A DNA stretch of 64,000 bases from Streptomyces sp. CMB-StM0423. GTDB lineage: Bacteria; Actinomycetota; Actinomycetes; Streptomycetales; Streptomycetaceae. Below the pieces are notes generated by a model that saw only the letters and a program-made list of their open reading frames with translations, was not told the origin of the DNA and did not search any database. The stretch lies in contig NZ_CP025407.1 of the NCBI RefSeq assembly GCF_002847285.1, forward strand, positions 4,806,501 through 4,870,500, read 5' to 3'. Shown here one piece after another: positions 14,814 to 22,983 of the stretch; the first letter of the stretch is position 1; every line of letters begins with the position of its first letter. Both the position numbers and the translations under genes were made by a program.

Positions 14814-16193
14814 CTACAGCGGTCTGGCGGACGATTCTTCAACGACGTTTTCTGCCGACCCCACGACCGCCGTGGTGGCCGAATCCGCCCCCGGCGCCCG
14901 GTCCTTGGCGGACTCCGCGCCGGGCTTCCCGGCCGCGTCACCCCCCGGCTTCCCCACCGGATCGACCACCGGCTCCACCACCGGGTCCTCCGTCGGCAGC
15001 CCGCGCATCAGCAGCCCGTACCCCGCCGCCGCCACCGTGCCCACCGCCGCGCACCCCGCCCACAGCCACTCCGCCCCGGCCGCGTCGATGACCCACCCGC
15101 CCAGCAGCGGCGCGGCCAGCGACGCGACGGCCCAGGACGTGGTGTACATGCCCTGGTACCGCCCGCGCCCGTGGACGGGGGAGAGACGGACGACGATGCT
15201 CGTCTGCGTCGGGGCGTTGACGATCTCGCCGAGCGTCCAGACGCAGACGACGAGCGCGTACACCGCGACGGACCCGGCGAAGACGTTGAGCCCGAACCCG
15301 TACCCCGCCAGCAGCGAGGAGACGATCAGCAGCATCCTCGGGTCGCGGTGCTCGATGAACCGGGTCACGGGTATCTGCATGACGACGATCAGCACGCCGT
15401 TCACGGCGATGGCGAGCCCGAAGTCCGAGCTGGAGAAGCCCTGGTCGCCCATCGCCACCGGCAGCGAGACGTACGCCTGCATGAAGATGAGCGCGATCAG
15501 GAACGACAGCCCGACAACCCCCATGAACCGCCCGTCGCGCACGACCGTGCCCAGGCTGACGGGGTCCGCCGCCTCGCCCGCCGCGCCCGCGGGGCGCTCC
15601 GGCCGGGACTCCGGGAGCTTGACGAAGACGAGGATCGCGCAGACGAGGGTCAGGGCGCCCTCGATGAGGAAACCGGCCCGGTAGCTGTACTCGGCGATGA
15701 AGCCGGCGCCGGCGGAGGAGATCGCGAAGCCCAGGTTGATCGCCCAGTAGTTGAGCGAGAAGGCCCGTACCCGGTCGGCGGGCGGGACGATGTCCGCCAT
15801 CATCGCCTGCACCGCGGGCCGGGAGGCGTTGGACGCCATGCCGACGGCGAAGGCGACGGCGGGGATGGCCACGGGGTGGCTGGTGAAGCCGAGGACGGCG
15901 ACGGTCACGGCGGTCGAGGACTGCGCGAGCATCAGCGTGGGGCGGCGCCCGAGGCGGTCGGCGAGCACGCCGCCGCCGAGCGAGGAGATCACGCCGCCGA
16001 GCCCGTAGAGCGCGGCGACCAGACCGGCGTACGAGGCGGAGTGGCCGCGCTCCTGCGTGAGGTAGAGGGCCATGAAGGTGGCGACGAAGCCGCCGAGCCG
16101 GTTCACGAGCGTGGACGTCCACAGCCACCAGAACTCGCGCGGCAGTCCTGAGACGGTCTCGCGGGCGGCACGTCCGATGCGGGTGACGGACAC
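14814..16193 (-). CDS. MFS transporter
   Basis: This 459-aa protein has 12 predicted membrane segments. TM1-2 contain LVNRLGGFVATFMALYLTQERGHSASYAG, followed by the MFS loop motif GGVLADRLGRRP between TM2 and TM3. Repeated hydrophobic stretches run to about residue 400, with an Ala/Pro/Asp-rich cytoplasmic tail of about 45 residues. It is probably a drug or metabolite exporter; the substrate is not predictable. It starts at GTG 16193 and is divergent from gpmA. Confidence 0.9.
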   Translation of the reverse strand: MSVTRIGRAARETVSGLPREFWWLWTSTLVNRLGGFVATFMALYLTQERGHSASYAGLVAALYGLGGVISSLGGGVLADRLGRRPTLMLAQSSTAVTVAVLGFTSHPVAIPAVAFAVGMASNASRPAVQAMMADIVPPADRVRAFSLNYWAINLGFAISSAGAGFIAEYSYRAGFLIEGALTLVCAILVFVKLPESRPERPAGAAGEAADPVSLGTVVRDGRFMGVVGLSFLIALIFMQAYVSLPVAMGDQGFSSSDFGLAIAVNGVLIVVMQIPVTRFIEHRDPRMLLIVSSLLAGYGFGLNVFAGSVAVYALVVCVWTLGEIVNAPTQTSIVVRLSPVHGRGRYQGMYTTSWAVASLAAPLLGGWVIDAAGAEWLWAGCAAVGTVAAAGYGLLMRGLPTEDPVVEPVVDPVGKPGGDAAGKPGAESAKDRAPGADSATTAVVGSAENVVEESSARPL

Positions 16194-16320
16194 GACGGGA
16201 CCCCCGGATGTAAGCGGCGCGATGGATGAGGGGATGTTACGAAGCGGGGGTGCCGTTTCGCCACCGGATTGACGGCTGCCGTCAATCCGGGGCCGCGGGG
16301 GAGGGGGCGGACCACTCGAT

Positions 16321-16326
16321 TAGGCT
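16321..16326 (+). promoter_or_regulatory. -10 box of leaderless gpmA
   Basis: TAGGCT ends 7 nt before the gpmA ATG, placing the transcript start at or next to the start codon. The GGAG between them is too close to serve as a normal ribosome site. Confidence 0.45.
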
Positions 16327-16333
16327 CGGAGCC

Positions 16334-17092
16334 ATGGCCGACGCACCGTACAAGCTGATCCTCCTCCGCCACGGAGAGAGCGACTGGAACGCCAAGAACC
16401 TGTTCACCGGCTGGGTGGACGTGAACCTCACCGACAAGGGCGAGAAGGAGGCGGTGCGCGGCGGCGAGCTGCTGCGCGAGGCCGGCTGGCTGCCGGACGT
16501 CGTCCACACGTCGCTGCTCAAGCGCGCCATCAGGACCGCGAACATGTCGCTGGCCGCCTGCGACCGGCACTGGATCCCGGTCGCCCGCTCCTGGCGGCTC
16601 AACGAGCGGCACTACGGCGCGCTGCAGGGCAAGGACAAGGCGCAGACGCTCGCCGAGTTCGGCGAGGAGCAGTTCATGACCTGGCGCCGCTCGTACGACA
16701 CGCCCCCGCCGCCGATCTCCGACGACAGCGAGTTCTCGCAGGCGCACGACGCGCGCTACGCGCACATCCCCAGCGAGCTGCGGCCGAAGACCGAGTGCCT
16801 GAAGGACGTGCTGGAGCGGGCCCTGCCGTACTGGTACGACAGCATCGTGCCGGACCTCCAGGCCGGCCGGACGGTGCTCGTCGCGGCCCACGGCAACAGC
16901 CTGCGGGCGCTGGTCAAGCACCTCGACGGCATCCCCGACGAGGAGATCCCCGGCCTGAACATCCCCACCGGCATCCCGCTGGCGTACGAGCTGGACGCCG
17001 ATCTCCGCCCGGTCGGCAGCGGCGGCACGTACCTCGACCCGGAGGCGGCGGCCTCGGCCATCCAGGCGGTCGCGAACCAGGGCAAGAAGTAG
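16334..17092 (+). CDS. gpmA: 2,3-bisphosphoglycerate-dependent phosphoglycerate mutase
   Basis: GpmA interconverts 3- and 2-phosphoglycerate in glycolysis. The 252-aa protein has the full dPGM signature: LILLRHGESDWNAKNLFTGW with catalytic His and the RHG motif, LKRAIRTAN, WRLNERHYGALQGKDKA with the catalytic Glu, and VAAHGNSLRALVKHLDGI with the second His. Downstream are a strong hairpin and then the Cys-rich gene on the other strand. Confidence 0.97.
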   Translation: MADAPYKLILLRHGESDWNAKNLFTGWVDVNLTDKGEKEAVRGGELLREAGWLPDVVHTSLLKRAIRTANMSLAACDRHWIPVARSWRLNERHYGALQGKDKAQTLAEFGEEQFMTWRRSYDTPPPPISDDSEFSQAHDARYAHIPSELRPKTECLKDVLERALPYWYDSIVPDLQAGRTVLVAAHGNSLRALVKHLDGIPDEEIPGLNIPTGIPLAYELDADLRPVGSGGTYLDPEAAASAIQAVANQGKK

Positions 17093-17116
17093 CGGCGCCC
17101 CCGGCGCACGTACACC

Positions 17117-17152
17117 GCAGCCCCTGCCCGGCGTCGTCAGGGCAGGGGCTGC
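17117..17152. terminator. hairpin after gpmA
   Basis: GCAGCCCCTGCCC (17117-17129) and GGGCAGGGGCTGC (17140-17152) form a perfect 13-bp stem with a 10-nt loop between the convergent gpmA and Cys-rich genes. It can serve both. Confidence 0.85.
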
Positions 17153-17183
17153 GGGCGTCTCGTCGCAGGCGTCTTCCGGCGGC

Positions 17184-17360
17184 TCAGCGGCAGCTCCCGC
17201 CGCAGCTACACGACCCGCCCGATTTGCACCCGCAGGAGCAGCCGGAGCCGCACGAGCAGGCGCTGAGCTTCGGCAGCGGGGTCATCTTCGGGCGCATCCG
17301 CGGCGGCCGTGCCGTGGCGCGCGGGTCGGCACGGGTGCGGGAGGTGAACTCTTCCGGCAT
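17184..17360 (-). CDS. 58-aa Cys-rich protein, metallothionein-like tail
   Basis: This small gene is easily missed. ATG 17360 is preceded by a perfect AGGAGG six bases upstream. The first 33 residues are basic and Pro-rich (MPEEFTSRTRADPRATARPP...). The last 25 contain eight cysteines at 35, 37, 41, 43, 45, 51, 53 and 57, arranged as CxC pairs with Gly/Ser (SACSCGSGCSCGCKSGG then SCSCGGSC). No signal peptide or membrane segment is visible. The pattern suggests a thiolate metal cluster as in metallothioneins, but no named family can be assigned. A modified-peptide precursor is a less likely alternative, since no modifying enzyme is adjacent. Confidence 0.75.
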   Translation of the reverse strand: MPEEFTSRTRADPRATARPPRMRPKMTPLPKLSACSCGSGCSCGCKSGGSCSCGGSCR

Positions 17361-17555
17361 GCGGACCTCCTAGCGGGGGTGTTCCCTTCCACCAGGAGGC
17401 TGCCCCGGCGGCCGGGGCGCACATGCGGGCGCGCGGATGCATCTGCGGCCGTCGTACGGCCGTACGCCACGGAGGCCGCGCCCGGCGCGTGAGCCGCCCC
17501 CGAGCGCGCCCGGCGCGCGCGGGGGCCGCGCCCCCGCGCTCCGGTGGCTACGCCC

Positions 17556-18230
17556 CTACGCTCCTTCGATCGGTGCCGCGCTCAGCTCGTCGGCGTGCTC
17601 GCCGGTCACCAGGTAGACCACCCGGCCGGAGCAGGCCACGGCGTGATCGGCAAAGCGCTCGTAGTAGCGGCCGATCAGCGTCACGTCCACCGCGGTCTCG
17701 ATGCCGTGCTTCCAGCGGTCGTCCATCAGGTGCTGGAAGATCTTGCGGTGCAGGTAGTCCATCCGATCGTCGTCCTGCTCCAGCTCCAGCGCCAGGTCGA
17801 CGTTCTTGGTGGTGACGACCTCCGCGGTCTTCGCCATCAGCCGCTGCGCGAGCTGCCCCATCTCCAGGACGGTGGCGTGCAGGTCGTCGGGGATGCAGCG
17901 GCCGGGGTAGCGCAGCCGGGCGAGCTTGGCGACGTGCTTGGCCAGGTCGCCGGCGCGCTCCAGGTCGGCGCTCATCCGCAGCGACGTCACCACGATGCGC
18001 AGGTCCGTGGCCACGGGCTGCTGCCTGGCGAGCAACTGGATGGCCCGCGTCTCCAGCTCGCGCTGCAGGTCGTCCACCTTCTCGTCGCCCGCGATCACGC
18101 TCTCGGCGAGCTGCAGGTCGGCGTCGAGCAGGGCTGCCGTGGCACGGCCCATGGCGGAGCCGACCAGCCGGGCCATGTCGACAAGGCCCTCGCCGATCGA
18201 GTCGAGCTCCTCGTGGTAAGAGTCGCGCAT
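17556..18230 (-). CDS. phoU: phosphate transport/signalling regulator PhoU
   Basis: This 224-aa protein is made of two PhoU helical bundles with metal-binding ExxxD motifs. It opens MRDSYHEELDSIGEGLVDMARLVG and contains RQQPVATDLRIVVTSLRMSADLERAGDLAKHVAKLA (first repeat) and VTLIGRYYERFADHAVACSGRVVYLVTGE (second). PhoU damps the Pho response through the sensor kinase. It is divergent from phoR, with a PHO box between them. Confidence 0.96.
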   Translation of the reverse strand: MRDSYHEELDSIGEGLVDMARLVGSAMGRATAALLDADLQLAESVIAGDEKVDDLQRELETRAIQLLARQQPVATDLRIVVTSLRMSADLERAGDLAKHVAKLARLRYPGRCIPDDLHATVLEMGQLAQRLMAKTAEVVTTKNVDLALELEQDDDRMDYLHRKIFQHLMDDRWKHGIETAVDVTLIGRYYERFADHAVACSGRVVYLVTGEHADELSAAPIEGA

Positions 18231-18295
18231 CCCAGTGTCCCGTCCATCCTCTATGCCGATTTATGCAGCATCCACCATGCAGGGGACGATGCGCC

Positions 18296-18328
18296 ACTTA
18301 GTGAATCGAGACCGACCTGAGAGTGAAC
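18296..18328 (-). promoter_or_regulatory. PHO box upstream of phoU/phoR
   Basis: Read on the minus strand there are three consecutive 11-nt direct repeats: GTTCACTCTCA, GGTCGGTCTCG and ATTCACTAAGT. The first and third match the Streptomyces PhoP repeat (GTTCACC core); the middle one is weaker. The position between phoU and phoR matches the known autoregulated Pho promoter region of Streptomyces. Confidence 0.7.
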
Positions 18329-18401
18329 TCTTGGCGACCAGTGTTCGAGCTGGCACCCGGATGGCTGTGGAAGGGGTGGGCGAGGTGCCTAACCTGGAGT
18401 C

Positions 18402-19676
18402 ATGGACGTGAACGCGGCAGTCGCCGCAGCGGCAGCGATCGCCGGGCTGTGCACCGGCGTCATTGCCGTGCTCGCGTTCCGCTGGAGCGAGCGTGAGCAG
18501 GCCAGGCCGACGCGCACCTCGCTGCACACGGACGCGGTGCTGCCTCCCGGCGTGGACACCGTCCTGTCCGTCCTGCGCTCCTCCGCCGTCGTGCTCGACG
18601 AGGAAGACGCCGTCGTCAAGGCCAGCTCCGCGGCGTACGCCCTGGGACTGGTCCGCGGCGGCCGGCTGGCGGTGGAGCCGATGCTGGCCATGGCCCGCGA
18701 CACCCGGCGCGACGGCGAGATACGGCAGGTGGAGCTGGACCTGCCCCGGCGCAGCGGCCGCGGCGAGGCGCTGGCGGTCTCCGCCCGCGTCGCCCCGCTC
18801 GGCTCCCGGCTGGTCCTGCTGCTCGTCGAGGACATGACCGAGGCGCGGCGCATCGAGGCCGTCCGCCGCGACTTCGTCGCGAACGTCAGCCACGAGCTGA
18901 AGACCCCGGTCGGCGCGCTGTCCCTGCTCTCCGAGGCGGTCATGGACGCCGCCGACGACCCCGAGGCCGTGGAGCGGTTCGCCGGCCGGATGCAGGGCGA
19001 GGCGACCCGGCTGACCAGCCTCGTCCAGGAGCTGATCGACCTCTCCCGGGTGCAGAACGACGACCCGCTGGAGGACGCCGAGCCCGTACGGGTCGACGAG
19101 CTGGTCGGCGAGGCCATAGAGCGGTGCCGGCAGCAGGCCGGTGCCAAGCAGATAACCATCGCCACCGGCGGCACGGCCGGACTCCACGTCTGGGGCCACC
19201 GCGGCCAGCTCGCCGCGGCCCTGGGCAACCTGGTGGAGAACGCCGTGAACTACAGCCCGGCCCGCACCAGGGTCGGCATCGCGGCCCGCCGGCTGCCCGC
19301 CCAGGGCGGCGACCTGATCGAGATCGCGGTCACCGACCAGGGCATCGGCATCTCCGAGAAAGACCGCGAGCGGGTCTTCGAGCGCTTCTACCGGGTCGAC
19401 CCGGCGCGCTCGCGGGCCACCGGCGGGACCGGACTCGGTCTCGCCATCGTCAAGCACGTGGCCGCCTCGCACGGCGGGGAGGTCACGGTGTGGAGCGCTG
19501 AGGGCCAGGGCTCCACGTTCACCCTGCGGCTACCCGAAGCCGCACGTCCGAAGACCGGCCGGCCCGACACCGGCCGCAGCGGCGCTCTCATCGGCCCGGA
19601 GGACCTCGACGGCGAGGACCGGCTCCGGCTCGATGTGACCGACGCGTCAGACACAGCTCCGGAGGTCATTCCGTGA
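18402..19676 (+). CDS. phoR: Pho regulon sensor histidine kinase (PhoR/SenX3 type)
   Basis: This 424-aa membrane kinase has one N-terminal membrane helix (about 5-26), a PAS-like region (about 45-150), HisKA with the phospho-acceptor VSHELKTPVG, then the HATPase: N box GNLVENAVNYS, G1 VTDQGIGISEKDRERVFERFYR and G2 GGTGLGLAIVKH. TAACCT lies 6 nt before the ATG, so the mRNA may be leaderless. The gene is followed 88 nt later by its response regulator. Confidence 0.95.
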   Translation: MDVNAAVAAAAAIAGLCTGVIAVLAFRWSEREQARPTRTSLHTDAVLPPGVDTVLSVLRSSAVVLDEEDAVVKASSAAYALGLVRGGRLAVEPMLAMARDTRRDGEIRQVELDLPRRSGRGEALAVSARVAPLGSRLVLLLVEDMTEARRIEAVRRDFVANVSHELKTPVGALSLLSEAVMDAADDPEAVERFAGRMQGEATRLTSLVQELIDLSRVQNDDPLEDAEPVRVDELVGEAIERCRQQAGAKQITIATGGTAGLHVWGHRGQLAAALGNLVENAVNYSPARTRVGIAARRLPAQGGDLIEIAVTDQGIGISEKDRERVFERFYRVDPARSRATGGTGLGLAIVKHVAASHGGEVTVWSAEGQGSTFTLRLPEAARPKTGRPDTGRSGALIGPEDLDGEDRLRLDVTDASDTAPEVIP

Positions 19677-19764
19677 CCCGTGTGCCCACCCCCCGGCGCG
19701 GCCCCACCCCCCGCCGCCCCGCCCCTCCCACTTCGTGCTGTCCGTCCCCCTCGGAGGTCAGAGC

Positions 19765-20445
19765 GTGACCCGGGTTCTCGTCGTCGAGGACGAAGAATCG
19801 TTCAGCGACGCACTGTCGTACATGCTCCGCAAGGAGGGCTTCGAGGTAGCCGTGGCCACCACGGGCCCCGAGGCGCTCGACGACTTCGACCGCAACGGCG
19901 CCGACCTGGTGCTGCTGGACCTCATGCTGCCGGGCCTGCCCGGCACCGAGGTGTGCCGCCAGTTGCGTGGCCGGTCCAACGTCCCGGTCATCATGGTGAC
20001 CGCCAAGGACAGCGAGATCGACAAGGTCGTCGGCCTGGAAATAGGAGCCGACGACTACGTGACCAAACCCTTCTCCTCCCGGGAGCTGGTCGCCCGGATC
20101 CGCGCGGTCCTGCGCCGCCGCGGCGAACCGGAGGAGGCGGAACCGGCGGCCCTGGAGGTCGGCCCGGTCCGGATGGACGTCGACCGGCACGTGGTGACGG
20201 TCGCCGGCGACAAGGTCGACCTGCCGCTGAAGGAGTTCGACCTGCTGGAGATGCTGCTGCGCAACGCCGGCCGCGTGCTGACCCGGATGCAGCTCATCGA
20301 CCGGGTCTGGGGCGCCGACTACGTCGGCGACACCAAGACCCTCGACGTCCACGTCAAGCGGCTGCGCGCGAAGATCGAGCCCGATCCGGGCGCGCCGCGG
20401 TATCTGGTGACGGTCCGCGGCCTGGGCTACAAGTTCGAGCCGTAG
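19765..20445 (+). CDS. phoP: Pho regulon response regulator
   Basis: This is a 226-aa OmpR-family regulator. The receiver domain starts RVLVVEDEESF, with the phosphorylated Asp in LVLLDLMLPG, the conserved Thr in VMVTAKD and Lys in DYVTKPF. The C-terminal winged helix contains EFDLLEMLLRNAGRVLTRMQLIDRVWG, DVHVKRLRAKI and VRGLGYKFEP. GTG 19765 is chosen because GGAGGTCAGAGC precedes it and the receiver then starts at the usual position. PhoP activates phosphate-scavenging genes under phosphate limitation. Confidence 0.96.
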   Translation: MTRVLVVEDEESFSDALSYMLRKEGFEVAVATTGPEALDDFDRNGADLVLLDLMLPGLPGTEVCRQLRGRSNVPVIMVTAKDSEIDKVVGLEIGADDYVTKPFSSRELVARIRAVLRRRGEPEEAEPAALEVGPVRMDVDRHVVTVAGDKVDLPLKEFDLLEMLLRNAGRVLTRMQLIDRVWGADYVGDTKTLDVHVKRLRAKIEPDPGAPRYLVTVRGLGYKFEP

Positions 20446-20504
20446 ACGGGCCGGTGCGGCGGGTGCGCGTGTGCGTCCGCCGTACGGAACGGAAGGGCAC
20501 CCGG

Positions 20505-20528
20505 CCCCGGCGCGCGGCAGCGCCGGGG
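20505..20528. terminator. hairpin between phoP and the lipoprotein gene
   Basis: CCCCGGCGC (20505-20513) and GCGCCGGGG (20520-20528) pair perfectly around a 6-nt loop between two convergent genes. Confidence 0.7.
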
Positions 20529-20571
20529 CGCCGGGGCGTGACCGCGCTGCCGCGCGCCCGGGGCGTACCGC

Positions 20572-21321
20572 CTACTGCCCGGTGACCGGGCTCTCCGAGG
20601 ACGTCGCGCCTTCGGTGCCGTCCGTGCCGTCGGTCGCGTTCTCCGTGGCACCCGCGTCCGTGCCCGCCTCCGGCGAGGCGCCGTCGGTGGCGTCCGTGCC
20701 CTCGGTGCCGCCCTCCGTGCCCTCGGTGGCGTCCGTGCCCGTGCCCGTACCAGCGTCCTCGCCGGGCTCGGCGTCCGGGGAGGACGTCCCGGTCTCCACC
20801 GGGGTCGGCGTCGGGGTCGCGGCCCAGGGCGCGTACTCACCCTCGTCGGCGACGATGAACGCGGCGAGTCGTACCTCGCCCTCCTGGCTGAACTCGAAGG
20901 CGAGCTTCTTCGTCGCGCCGTGCCCGGCGTCGTGCCCGTCGGGCAGCACCGCCGAGGCGTGGCCCTCGCCGCCCAGCATCACCGAGCCGCCCGCCGGCAC
21001 CACCACGCCGCCCCGGCCGTTCTTGCCGGACAGCTCCAGTTCCTGGCCGCCGTCCGCGAGCGTCAGCCGCTCCAGCGTCTGGTCCCGGTCGCCGTTGTTG
21101 AAGATCCGCGCGGAGACCGCGGCCGGACCGTCGGCCTCGTCCGCCGGGGTGATGACCACCGCGTTCAGGATCTTGATGCTGCCCGCGGTGACCCGCGCGT
21201 TGTCGGGGTTGATCTTCAGGGTCTCGGCGTTGTTGCCCGCCCCGCACGCGGTGAGGGCGGCGAGCGAGAGAGCGAGGGCGGTCGCGGCGAGCGTGCCGCG
21301 TCGAATGCTGCTGCTGCTCAC
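20572..21321 (-). CDS. lipoprotein, conserved actinobacterial
   Basis: This is a 249-aa exported lipoprotein. GTG 21321 (VSSSSIRRGTLAATALALSLAALTAC) gives a lipobox LTAC with the acylated Cys at residue 26. The folded part (about 30-180) looks like an all-beta domain (LNAVVITPADEADGPAAVSARIFNNGDRDQTLERLTL, then GGSVMLGGEG), reminiscent of copper-chaperone/DUF461-like lipoproteins but without a clear Met/His metal motif. The last 70 residues are a Thr/Glu/Gly/Asp-rich linker. It sits between phoP and carD. Function unknown. Confidence 0.85.
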   Translation of the reverse strand: MSSSSIRRGTLAATALALSLAALTACGAGNNAETLKINPDNARVTAGSIKILNAVVITPADEADGPAAVSARIFNNGDRDQTLERLTLADGGQELELSGKNGRGGVVVPAGGSVMLGGEGHASAVLPDGHDAGHGATKKLAFEFSQEGEVRLAAFIVADEGEYAPWAATPTPTPVETGTSSPDAEPGEDAGTGTGTDATEGTEGGTEGTDATDGASPEAGTDAGATENATDGTDGTEGATSSESPVTGQ

Positions 21322-21878
21322 GGCGGCGGCATCTCCTTGGACGTGAGGGCCGGTTGGCTCGGGTGCGGTGACGGTGGTGCTGGGGGGAACAGTACCGACC
21401 CCCTTCTGGGGGCACGGACCCGACCCGCCCTCTCGCGTCCCGGCGCGCCTTCGTTCACCTTCGGCGTACGGCCGTGCTAATGCCCGGCAATATTCGCGTG
21501 GGAAGGGGTGTTGGAAGAAGCACGGGAACACGGGCGGAGGGAGAACGGGGATATCGATCACAGCCCGCGTGATCAATTCAGGGAATCCGGCCGGATTCGT
21601 TCGTGATCGGCCGAACGGAGCAGTACGACTTCACCGGCCGACTCCGACAAATCGGGACGATCGTCGCCCTGTCGAACCTTCCGGCGGCAGGTAACCTTCG
21701 CGTTTCGAGTTTCCGGCAGGGGCGGTCCGACCTGCGGAAACCATGATTCCGGCGGCGGGCGAAGCACGTTCCAGGGTCGATTGTCAAGCCCCGAGACGGG
21801 CCCTGACCTGCGAAAACGCCATTCAGAAGCGGCCTGGGCCGTGTTACCCTGGATAGCCACGGAAGGGGTACCTGTCAC
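21322..21878. other. 557-bp divergent promoter region, lipoprotein/carD
   Basis: No convincing gene is visible. The region holds the palindrome GAATCCGGCCGGATTC (21583-21598) and an inverted repeat GATCAC-N7-GTGATC (21556-21574). Near its right end TTCAGA, a 17-bp spacer and TACCCT lie about 30 bp upstream of the carD ATG and may be its promoter. The A/T content is higher than in the flanking genes. Confidence 0.55.
21583..21598. promoter_or_regulatory. perfect 16-bp palindrome
   Basis: GAATCCGGCCGGATTC reads the same on both strands and lies 26 bp from a second inverted repeat in the long carD upstream region. It could bind a dimeric regulator. No matching half-sites were seen elsewhere in the window. 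Confidence 0.45.
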
Positions 21879-22361
21879 ATGACGTTCAAGGTTGGCGACA
21901 CCGTGGTCTATCCCCATCACGGGGCCGCGCTGATTGAGGCCATCGAAACTCGCCAGATCAAAGGTGTGGACAAGACCTACTTGGTGCTGAAAGTCGCGCA
22001 GGGCGACTTGACGGTGCGCGTGCCGGCGGACAATGCCGAGTTCGTCGGGGTACGCGATGTGGTGGGCCAGGAAGGGTTGGAGCGGGTCTTCGAGGTGCTG
22101 CGTGCACCGTATGCGGAAGAGCCCACCAACTGGTCCCGGCGGTACAAGGCGAACCTGGAGAAGCTCGCTTCGGGCGACGTGATCAAGGTCGCGGAGGTCG
22201 TCCGGGATCTGTGGCGCCGGGAGCGCGAGCGCGGTCTCTCCGCAGGGGAGAAGCGGATGCTCGCCAAGGCCCGCCAGATCCTGGTGAGCGAGCTGGCGCT
22301 GTGTGAGAGCACGAACGAGGACAAGGCGGAAGCGCTGCTCGACGAGGTGCTGGCGTCCTGA
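21879..22361 (+). CDS. carD: CarD family transcription factor
   Basis: CarD binds the RNA polymerase beta subunit and stabilises open complexes at rRNA and housekeeping promoters. The 160-aa protein has the N-terminal Tudor-like RID domain (MTFKVGDTVVYPHHGAALIEAIETRQIKG through LTVRVPADNAE) and a C-terminal helical DNA-binding domain with NWSRRYKANLEKLASGDVIKVAEVVRDLWRRERERGLSAGEKRML including the conserved Trp. A carD-ispD-ispF order is typical of actinomycetes. Confidence 0.96.
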   Translation: MTFKVGDTVVYPHHGAALIEAIETRQIKGVDKTYLVLKVAQGDLTVRVPADNAEFVGVRDVVGQEGLERVFEVLRAPYAEEPTNWSRRYKANLEKLASGDVIKVAEVVRDLWRRERERGLSAGEKRMLAKARQILVSELALCESTNEDKAEALLDEVLAS

Positions 22362-22393
22362 ACGGTGCCTGACACGCCTCACGTCACGTCGGC

Positions 22394-22411
22394 GGTGCCC
22401 CGTGGGGCGCC
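22394..22411 (+). terminator. hairpin after carD
   Basis: GGTGCCCC and GGGGCGCC pair (one G-U) in a compact stem 32 nt after the carD stop. A second perfect stem, CCGGTGCCG with CGGCACCGG, follows at 22503-22526. Confidence 0.5.
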
Positions 22412-22950
22412 GTAGCCGTGACGGCTGCGGCATCGCCCGGTTTCCGGGTGCCGCCGCGGCTGCCCGGTGAGGTGGTCATGCCCTGTTCGGCGCCGGGTTC
22501 CACCGGTGCCGCCGTCTCGGCACCGGTACGGTGCCGGGTTGTCCGGTTCCGGCCGTCGTCGGCGTTCGCCGGTGGCGTGTGTCGTCGCACGCGCGCGCCC
22601 CGTCGAGCCGCCGTGTCGCGGTGTCGTTCCGGATGCCGCTGCCGACGCCGGTGTCCCGGCGCTGCCCGGTCACGTCCTTCGTGGTCCGTCCGTTTGTCCC
22701 CGCTCGTCCTTTCACGTCCGTCCGACGGCCTGAAAGCGTGCCGGGTTTCGGGGGGCAGCCGTAGGCTCCCGCGCCGCGCGTGCGTATGCTCGCGTGCGGC
22801 GCGCCGGGCCGACGGCTGTCCCGCTGTCATGTGGACAACCGTGCCGGGCCCGGGTAGCTGCTGCGACCATGTGCGTCACGGAAGGGGGTCGTCAGCGAGC
22901 TCCGCGGTGGGGGCACGAAGCACGTGCCCGGCACGCTTTTGGCCATACCC
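22412..22950. other. 540-bp region without a convincing gene
   Basis: The open frames on both strands are low-complexity (Arg/Pro/Gly-rich) and lack ribosome sites. The codon bias does not favour one frame. One stem-loop (22503-22526) is visible. It presumably holds the ispD promoter, which I could not place. Confidence 0.5.
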
Positions 22951-22983
22951 ATGTCGTCCAAGGACACAAACCTGAACACCGCA

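Noticed and set aside
22384..22830. A 148-codon minus-strand gene after carD
   Set aside because: Low-complexity Arg/Thr/Gly-rich composition, no ribosome site, and it lies over a hairpin.
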